The notes under the pieces: model-generated
Database searches by the model: none
Seen by the model: only the letters and a program-made list of their open reading frames with translations
What the model was told of the DNA's origin: nothing
Part shown: positions 1-7,500 of the stretch, piece after piece
How positions within the stretch are numbered: position 1 is the first letter of the stretch
Layout of the letters: every line of letters begins with the position of its first letter
Made by a program: the position numbers and the translations under genes
Source of the DNA: Symbiodinium natans
Lineage: Eukaryota; Sar; Dinophyceae; Suessiales; Symbiodiniaceae
Direction: 5' to 3'
Length of the DNA: 64,000 bases
Assembly (NCBI GenBank): GCA_905221605.1
Contig: CAJNDS010002675.1
Span: 102,001-166,000 of the forward strand

Positions 1-1452
1 CTGCAACCGTGAGATCTTGGCAGGGGGAACCGGCGGGAATGATGATGGCTGTTTTTTGTGGATGAATCCTTCCCAGGAAGGACAAACATTCACGCAGCAA
101 TCGGTAATCCTCTTTAAGTAGAGTCCAAACGTCATCAATTGCGATCGATGGCACACGGTGCGAGTCAAGAGCCCATCTTTGGCTTTTGTCATAGTCATAC
201 TTATGGCATATGAGGGCGCGAAGGACGCTGTCACTTTCTGCACTCACAGCCGCAACAGGTTGTTGCTTGAGGCATTCAACGGTGACAGCACGTGATATTC
301 CGCATCCATCAAAAAGCGATAAGATGATGTAACGTTCAACACCAAGTGCGACCTGTATGCAGTCTTCCGACGAGACAGCATTAATTTGATTGTTCCTGCC
401 ATCTTTTCTCTTGGAGACAGGCTTGGCATTGTTAAGCTTATCGAGGCTTTTCTTGACTCTACGCATCTGAGAATCAGAGCTCAAGTCGGGCTTGGCTTTA
501 AGGGGCTGGCTGCCCCTATCAAAGCCATTCTTCTCAGAGTTCAGCGCAGTTTGAACTTCATGTTGTTGCGGTCTCTGTTCCTCATCGGAATCAGTAGCAA
601 TGGAGTGCACTTCAGGAAGAGATGCACTATCAAGTTGTGTCGCCAGAGCAGTACTAGGGTCGGGTTGGAGACTAACACTGGCTTGGTGTTCTGACTCCTC
701 ATCGAGTTTGCCCTTTTGGGCGAGAGTAAATTCAGTACCGCTTTTACATTCCTCGGCTTGTGGCAGAAGATGGGCACAGGACGGATTAGGCAAGCCAAAA
801 TCATCCTCTGAGGTGATGGTCATATAGGTTGCAGAAGGGACAGGGCTGTCCCAGCTTGCAACCTTCGTTATCTTAGCTTGCTCAATAGTGAGTGTTTCAC
901 TACTGATATACTGTTCTGCGTTTTCACTGGGATCAGCATGATGCCGGATAATCTCATTAAAAGAGTTAATGAGAGCAGTGGCGGGGTAAAGCTGATTGGC
1001 ACAAACACTTCTGATGAAGATGGCTTCAATGTAGTGCTCAGCCTTAATCAATTGTGCCCACAAATTTTCTTTACGGACTCCGTAGATTGAGTCATAAAGA
1101 AGAATTGAGTCTCCTGCTTGTTCTTTGGCATGGTGTAGCACTAGGTAGTGCTTAGCACTAGGATCATGCAGAACGAGTGCAACGACAATATATGCCTGTT
1201 GCATGACTGATACCGTACTGCCAAGAAAGCTTTGGATATCCGCCTCGCTTTTGCAGACTTGCGCAAAAGAGCTTTTCTGAGTCTTCTGTGTGAGAAGGCA
1301 GAAGAAAGACGGGAGTCTTTGAATGGCAAGTTTGCACGTGTCATTGCGAGGGCTCAAGTTTTGCTGCATGCACGCAATCGCAAGGTCAGCAAGTTGACCT
1401 AGATCAGCGAGGATACTGATCTGATCAGAGGAGTCCTGTTCAGAATGCAATT
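1..1452 (-). CDS. DNMT3-like cytosine-C5 DNA methyltransferase domain (partial, runs off left edge)
   Basis: On the minus strand this frame is open from about 1452 to base 1 with no stop and leaves the window. The last 110 residues carry C5-methyltransferase signatures in order: LSLFDGCG (motif I, SAM binding, near 320-300), AESD (motif II), IDDV (motif III region) and AGSPCQDLT (motif IV with the catalytic Pro-Cys, near 25). LSLFDG and GSPC-DL resemble DNMT3 more than DNMT1. The target-recognition half would lie beyond base 1. Upstream, around 1200-1090, is a hydrophobic stretch LVLHDPSAKHYLVLHH followed by LLYDS that I cannot assign. The region between is hydrophilic and Ser/Glu-rich. Retrotransposon-borne DNMTs are known in dinoflagellates, so a mobile origin is possible, but no reverse transcriptase is visible here. 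It appears to be the C-terminal continuation of the ORF at 1515-3908, in a different frame. Confidence 0.8.
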
Positions 1453-1680
1453 ACTATACACCTCAGTAAAGCTTTGAAGCTCCAACGGTGTAGCACTTGC
1501 CAATTGAAGATAGGTCAGACCAAGTATGTGTGCAAGCTTGGCTCGAGCAGCCTCACGTATATTATATCCAACCGCAGCAAGGACAAGAGCTGCTTGTTTA
1601 GGAAAGGGGGCGTAATGCTGGCATTGCTTTTGTTCCATTGAGCACACGAGATGACCCGATAGGCAGCAGCAACAGGGCAA
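1399..1680 (-). CDS. Short middle segment of the DNMT-like gene in a third frame
   Basis: Between the 797-codon ORF and the methyltransferase frame, the best protein-like reading on the minus strand is in a third frame. It runs from about 1610 to 1430 and reads REAARAKLAHILGL then ATPLELQSFTEVYSNC. The frame used upstream degrades into a poor C-terminus after about 1600, and the downstream frame only opens at 1452. Two single-base frame changes are therefore needed, one near a C-run and T-run around 1600-1625 and one between about 1400 and 1450. The segment has no recognisable domain of its own. An intron explanation is unlikely because the overlaps are only tens of bases. Either the gene is decaying or the assembly carries two indels. 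Confidence 0.55.
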   Translation of the reverse strand: MPCCCCLSGHLVCSMEQKQCQHYAPFPKQAALVLAAVGYNIREAARAKLAHILGLTYLQLASATPLELQSFTEVYSNCILNRTPLIRSVSSLI

Positions 1681-3908
1681 TAAAGGCCAGCAATGCGCCT
1701 TTGCACTTCTTCTTGAACGTTGGCCGGGACTTCCGCCTGGAACCTGAGGACAGTATTACGTCTTCTAGCAATTTCAACCTTTTCCTTGCTACTCTCAATA
1801 TTTCTTTTGCCAGTCCCACCTTCTTGACTCAACTGTGCTGAGGCAGAATTTTCCGGTAACATATTGGCAGCCGTATCATCACCTTTAACAGCAGGAGGCT
1901 TTCCATGGAGCAAAGTCGGGCACTGGGCAGTATCCGATTGCTCCATGGCAACCTTGCTTGACTTCCCATCCTGATGATTGGCACATCTGGCTTTGTTCGG
2001 CTTATTGGCTGCAGTAGCCTTAAGTCTATCATCAGTGTGGATGTTAAAAGCATAGATGACGCTAGTATTAATCCCTATCAACTTGATGATATCACATGAG
2101 TGACATCGTGGCAGAAATAGAAGTGCGCCCTGATGTAGGGAGACGAGAACATTGTTACTCGCAGAAGATCCCGGATGACAAGCGAGATGTTGGCCGTTCT
2201 TGAGAACTAGCGGGATCTCTAGTTCAGTCTTACCAGTAATGCGGACAAGCAGGTACTGGATAGATCCCAGTTCAGCAGTAAAGTCTTCATCCTCTTGGGA
2301 AGCCTTAGGAAGGTTTTCTGGCAATCTCCAACCTTGAAAGGCTTCATTTTGGCTGAGAAATGTCTGGACACTCTGCAGCTTCACTAGTTCGGGAACATCC
2401 TCACATTTACCAGTCATAACAACGTAGGGCGCCTGTCTGTCAATGATCAGGAAATGTGTTTCAAGGTCATCCTTGTGCCAAATTGTACTAGCAATTCGTT
2501 GTTTGGACAAGGGGTGATTCTCATCCCTTGCTCTGACATGGATCAGTCTTCCTTGCCCAATCTTATCGCTCCCAGAGTGGCAATTCAAGAAATGTTCTCT
2601 AGGGTTCTCGGAAATGTGATTAATGGGCTTGTTGCTCCATCTTGGGGCATCAACAACCTCTTGCAGCAATTGCACTTCAGTTCTTCCACAAGGAAGGTCG
2701 AAATATTGACATTGAGTGAGCGCATCGGCAGCGGCGACAGTAGCAGTTACATGGACAGCAGGTATGACAACATCAGTGCCAGCTAATACATGTACGATTC
2801 CTCTGTCTTGCACCGGAATTTTGATGTACTCAAGATCCTGAATAATGTCTTGCATGTCTCCGGTGCAATTGTGAAAGGTGATCTGCAGAGAAACCTCTGT
2901 AGAGTTGAAAGGTTGAGTCACCTTCCAAGCAAAGATTTCCTGTGAGTTCTTCACATTGCAAATGTGAAATCTTGCGGCATGCAACGCGAGGCTGTCAGGG
3001 ATGGTAAGCTGCTTTTGCCGAAGACCCAAGATAGCCTTCTGCAGCTGATAGGGGTCCGCGAAGATCCTCAGATACTTCCCAGGAGCAGTGTGGAACGCAT
3101 TCATAAGCTTGTGCTGATTGAGAATGCAATGCACTCGAAAGGCTTCATCCTTAGTTCGGGCAGAGTTGATAGCATATGGGAGGTCAACGAAGTTGACACT
3201 ATTGCCCGGCATCCCTTCAAGAGGCGCAAAGCGATACCAGACCTGGAGCTCAATTTGTGATTTGCCTTCAGTTTGTTTGAGCACCTTATCATACATCTCT
3301 TCAACCTTCAGCATTAAAGCTTGAAGTTGACTTATGCTGATCTTAGGCGCTCTGAGGCAAACAACACATCGATTCTCCTGATCAGTTAACGCAACGATGG
3401 GCTGCTGTGGCTTCCTAATGTGAGCCAGTCCAAAGTCTCGACTGAGGTGTTTAACTTCCTCGTCAAATGTTCCAACAGTGCCAGCGATAATGACTTCAGT
3501 ATTGCCGGCTTCTTGCTTCATGGAAGGCGTTATGGCAATGTAGTAGCAAGTGTGATGGACAGCAGGGTAGCTGCTGGGAATGTAAGTGACCAAATATACA
3601 AGTTCCCGCTTGCCCTGCACTTCAATGGCACCAATAACCGTCAGGCTGTGGATTTGACGAAGGAAGTCTTCATCATAACTCCTGAAGAGTGCACAGGGGA
3701 TGTCTGATGTGGAAAGTGAGCTGTGCAAATTACTCACGATCGTTATACTCGTCTGTTGTGTAAGACCCTTCCTTAGATTGTGAAGAAAACTCTTACTAGG
3801 GTTGACGAGTAAGATAGATTGGAGCTCTGAGCCTGCACTTGGCGCAATTCTTGCATAGTTTGTGTAGACACGATGCATCGGCAATGTTGCAATTTGCGAT
3901 TCCCCCAC
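1515..3908 (-). CDS. Large uncharacterised protein, N-terminal part of the DNMT-like gene
   Basis: A 797-codon minus-strand ORF whose first codon here is GTG; the frame opens only ten codons earlier, so the true start is unknown. Composition is ordinary for a soluble protein. The last 150 residues are lysine-, serine- and glutamate-rich, and low-complexity KSSKVAMEQSD-type sequence precedes the frame break near 1600. I recognise no domain: no reverse transcriptase, integrase or helicase motif is visible. It is read in the same direction as the methyltransferase segment at 1-1452 and sits directly upstream, so I infer one gene whose product ends in a C5-methyltransferase. Its 5' side (about 4094) is interrupted by the copia element, whose target-site duplication flanks it. 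GC content is lower and repeats are fewer than in the rest of the window. Confidence 0.6.
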   Translation of the reverse strand: MGESQIATLPMHRVYTNYARIAPSAGSELQSILLVNPSKSFLHNLRKGLTQQTSITIVSNLHSSLSTSDIPCALFRSYDEDFLRQIHSLTVIGAIEVQGKRELVYLVTYIPSSYPAVHHTCYYIAITPSMKQEAGNTEVIIAGTVGTFDEEVKHLSRDFGLAHIRKPQQPIVALTDQENRCVVCLRAPKISISQLQALMLKVEEMYDKVLKQTEGKSQIELQVWYRFAPLEGMPGNSVNFVDLPYAINSARTKDEAFRVHCILNQHKLMNAFHTAPGKYLRIFADPYQLQKAILGLRQKQLTIPDSLALHAARFHICNVKNSQEIFAWKVTQPFNSTEVSLQITFHNCTGDMQDIIQDLEYIKIPVQDRGIVHVLAGTDVVIPAVHVTATVAAADALTQCQYFDLPCGRTEVQLLQEVVDAPRWSNKPINHISENPREHFLNCHSGSDKIGQGRLIHVRARDENHPLSKQRIASTIWHKDDLETHFLIIDRQAPYVVMTGKCEDVPELVKLQSVQTFLSQNEAFQGWRLPENLPKASQEDEDFTAELGSIQYLLVRITGKTELEIPLVLKNGQHLACHPGSSASNNVLVSLHQGALLFLPRCHSCDIIKLIGINTSVIYAFNIHTDDRLKATAANKPNKARCANHQDGKSSKVAMEQSDTAQCPTLLHGKPPAVKGDDTAANMLPENSASAQLSQEGGTGKRNIESSKEKVEIARRRNTVLRFQAEVPANVQEEVQRRIAGLYCPVAAAYRVISCAQWNKSNASITPPFLNKQLLSLLRLDIIYVRLLEPSLHTYLV

Positions 3909-4093
3909 AAGCTCTGTGCTTCCTTGTGAACCGGAACTTCATTGACGACCTCGAGTACTGAGTCCGTGGGGCATCTAGTAGTTCAGCGCGATTGCTCGCT
4001 TTGTTCTTTGGTGTTTGTTTGCTTGGTGGTTGCTTGTTGTGTCTGGTGGATTGTGTGCGCTGACTTTGTTTCACCCTTTGCGTCGAGTCCAAC

Positions 4094-4098
4094 AAGAC
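4094..4098. repeat. Target-site duplication, left copy
   Basis: AAGAC immediately precedes the TG that opens the 5' LTR. The identical five bases follow the CA that closes the 3' LTR at 15572-15576. A 5-bp duplication is the usual size for Ty1/copia integrases, and it fixes both element boundaries. Confidence 0.9.
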
Positions 4099-4491
4099 TG
4101 TGAAAGTTCCTGTCTAAGGACATGTTAACTTTGTTGTCCTGCATGCTGGCTCAGAGTTGTGTGCGTGTAGTTGTAGGAACTCCGTAGTTGTGCCTTGGAG
4201 GCTCGACGGGAGTGCTGCTTTAAGTGGGAAAGCCTTTTTTGAAGTGCTTTGAGTTGTAGGGATGTGTGTCTGGAAGCTGTAGAAGTGACTGTGCACGTTT
4301 TTGCTTGCTTTAGGTACAGTTGCCCACTGACGTTTGAGTTTGTTTTGTGGCTGTGGAGAACACGTGGCAGAGCAGAGTTTTCACCTGTGTGTAAAGAGTT
4401 TCAGTGATCACTGACGAAGCCTCCGGCTTATGACTTTGGCTCAAGTCGTGAGAAAAAGAGGGTTCAGCGCTGCTGCTGCTGTGTTTTCACA
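4099..4491 (+). repeat. 5' LTR (short form, 393 bp)
   Basis: Begins TGTGAAAGTT and ends TTTTCACA, directly followed by the primer site. From 4102 on it matches 15175-15571 almost base for base. Differences are two C/T changes, loss or gain of two short T runs, a 17-base indel near 4325 and a 7-base indel near 4415. Compared with the 3' LTR it lacks a 2131-bp internal stretch, and its left end joins at a 14-bp repeat, GAAAGTTCCTGTCT, that flanks that stretch in the 3' copy. Confidence 0.9.
4435..4445 (+). other. Spliced-leader-like motif in LTR
   Basis: TTTGGCTCAAG equals the last 11 bases of the dinoflagellate trans-spliced leader. It is preceded by TCCG about ten bases upstream, as in the leader, although the middle differs and is two bases longer. 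The same motif is at 15515-15525 in the 3' LTR. It may be a relict of a trans-spliced element transcript that was reverse-transcribed, or it may be coincidence. Confidence 0.45.
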
Positions 4492-4504
4492 TGGTAGCGG
4501 AGCG
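4492..4504 (+). other. Primer-binding site, initiator-Met tRNA type
   Basis: TGGTAGCGGAGCG starts at the base after the LTR. TGGTAnC-GAG is the usual complement of the 3' end of initiator methionine tRNA and is the common primer site of copia elements. One or two positions depart from the animal or plant consensus. Confidence 0.8.
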
Positions 4505-4535
4505 TGTGTAGCACGCTTGTAGAAACTAGAAAGCC

Positions 4536-7500
4536 ATGGCTGACCCCGGGCTGTCAACCCCTGTGCCTGACGACGAAGACGACGAAGCTTTGTTTGGCCC
4601 CGGTGGTGCCCAGGACGGGCAACAACCGCCAACACAACCCACTGGAGCTTCTGCTTCAGCGGGAGGACCTGCCACGGTCGTCGGACTTGACCCTCAACTC
4701 CAGCAGATGATGGTCCAGATGATGCAGAGTCAGCAAATGATGATGCAGAATCAGCAACAGACACTTCAAGTTCTGGTGGCAAAGATGGAGGCCGACGAGA
4801 GAAGGAGACGTGAGCAGGAAGCATTGTCGGCAGCTGTGAGCAACCCATTTGGGGGTGCTTCAAGTGCAGCAGCTGCTGGAAGTCCCACGGCAAAGGCTTC
4901 TGCTCCTCCACCGGCGCCATCACAGAACCTGCATGTTGGAAGTAACCGTGCAGAGAAGTATCTGCCAGCATTGCCGCTCATCGACAATGTGTCGATGGGA
5001 AAAGGGCGTGTGAGAGAGCTGGAGGAGTACCATCGGTGGTGCGAGGTGCTTGCTTCCTGGCTGGCGTTGATAGACGACAACTATGTCAATGAGTTGCGCC
5101 AGGCAATGACGCATGACCGTGAGATCAAGCAGTCTGACATGGCGGTTCCGGTAGCATCGCGTTCGGCAAGGTTGTTTTACTACCTGCAACAAAGTCTGCA
5201 GAAGTTCGAACGTGGGATGGAACTGGTGAGAAGCACGTCGATGCGTCAAGGACAAGCTGCTTGTGGTTATGAGGTAATGCGTCAAATGCACCAGACCTTC
5301 AGCATTGTCTCTCGCATGGAGGCCATTGCTGTGAGAGATGAAGCCCTTCGCCTAACTTCGAAGGCGAGTTCGTACAAACGACCGCTTGACTGCGTCCGCT
5401 TCCTTGAGGACGAGCTTGGGAAGGTAGACCAGAAGCTGCATCGGTTTCCTGAACTGAGGCTTGGAGCATCTGATCGGTCCACCCTTCTTCTCCAATCGGT
5501 CAGCCCAGAGTGTAGGCATTATGTTGTCCTGCATGGGAAGTCTGGGAGCTGGGAGGAACTGGTTGAAAGCATCCGGTTCTACGAGGAGCAGACCCGATTG
5601 TGTGATGCTGGTTCGCTGAATGCAGTTGGGGAGCGCGGCCTCTGCTGGAACTGTGGCAAATCAGGCCATATGAGTTGGCAGTGCCCCGACAAGAGCTCTG
5701 GCAAAGGGAAGAAGAGGGATGAACCGAAAGGTGGAAAGCCCTCGAGTTCCAAGAATCGAGAGAAGAGCCCTAAAGGCAAGGGCAAAGGCAAAGGGAAGAC
5801 AGACAAAGGAAAGGGTGGAAAGCCCAAGGGGAAGCCCAAGAACAAAGGAAAGCCCAAGGGCCGAGCTGTGGAAGACGAGCAGTCTGACCAGGTGATGGCG
5901 ATGCGGTCTCATCATCTGAGTGGCTTGGGTCCGGGGACAAGAACTAATGAGCCCAATGAAGCTGAGCCCCCTCGTCTCACCATGACGAACGGAGAGATCG
6001 AGAGACTGAACCAGTCCTCCTCTAGGAATAGCTCTTTCGCATGGCTCATTGATAGTGGAGCCACCTGCCACGTGTTGTCAGAGAGTGCGTTGGGTTTTTA
6101 CGAAGTCGTCAAGGAGCATTCGGGACCTCTTCCTGTGCTCATGAGTGCTAGCGATACGCCCATGGAGTGTGTCAAGTTGGTTGACATTCGGGTGAAGTTT
6201 GGGAAGTTGGGGCCCGTAGTGCTTCAACAGGTCTTGGTTTGCAAGATTGGTTTCAACGTAGTCAGTTCTTGGCAAGCGTCCCTCTCGGGATGGAATACCT
6301 GGCTCACCTCAGAGCCTGGAGCAAGCTGCTTGGTGAAGCAGACGGAACGAGGTTCCTCGATGTGGGTGCCTTTGGTTCGTGAAGCCAGGAGCTGGTGGGC
6401 GTTGGCTAAGGAGATTGGCCCTACCAAGGCAAAGCCGAAAGAAAGAAGAAGCAAAGGGGGCTCGCCCAAGCCGGGGTGGAGCCCGAACGACGACGCGATG
6501 GAAGTGGATAAGGTGCAGAAGAAGGCACCGCCCAACGTAGGAAGAGCATTGGAGGTGACACCTTTTAAGTTTTTGCTGCGAGCATTTTCAGTGAAGCAAC
6601 ATGTGGGGGGGCACGAGCTGCATGAGCATGTTTTACAGGAGCGTTTGAGTGGATGTGAGCATGCTGCAGTTGCTGAAGTAGGAGTAGACCTGGAAGCCCC
6701 GCCCTCTGCATGTTGTGCTGAAGCTTTATGTTCCGCCGCAGCTGTTTTGCTTAAGTCTGCAAGCAACACGTATTTGGAAAAGCAAACCAGTAGGAACACA
6801 CGCTGTGAAGAGAAGGGTTTTGAGTGTGTAGGGGTAGGGCCTGTGCCGCTCCAGCCTCAGAGTGTTTGCGTTAGGAGTAGGAGTGCCTTGCGTGTAGGAC
6901 GTAGGAGTGACTTGCACCCCAGCTCTTGTGTGCCTGAGTGTTTGTTGGGACAGAGTGAAGAGAGGAAGTGTGCCTTTCGGAGCTTGCGTTGGCCCGGAGT
7001 GTTTTTGAAAGCATTACTGGTGTTGTGTGCTCTAGGAGTGTTTTGCTCAAAGCCTGGAGCCTGTGTAAGGGACTTTGGAAAGGATGGAGCTTCCGGAAGC
7101 CTCGCCTCCGCTCTGTCTTGTGAACTCCCAAAGTGGGAGTGTGGCCCAGGTGGAAGCCTTTTCGACGAGCATGATTGCTCGTCTTGCGCACCGTTTCGAG
7201 GAAGAAGGTCAGCTGTCTCTTTCGAGGCAGCTTCTCCAGAATATCGACCTGTTTTCCTCGACCCCTGGCTCGGTCGAACAGCTGTTGGGGATTCCAGCCT
7301 GCCTTGGGGAGTTGGAGACACAGGAGTTGGTGGTCAATACAAGCGGCATTCCGGTGAAGCAACCTATGCTCATTGCCGAGCTGCGAGCCATTGCTGCTCC
7401 GACGGTGGACCAGTCGGTTCTGACGGACACCCTCATCGAGGAGCACGACCGTCGTGCAGAGTATGCAAGGTATGGCTATGTTTTGACCACCATGGGGGTG

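Noticed and set aside
6224-6799. 191-codon minus-strand open frame
   Set aside because: Shadow of the gag-protease coding strand; low-complexity composition.
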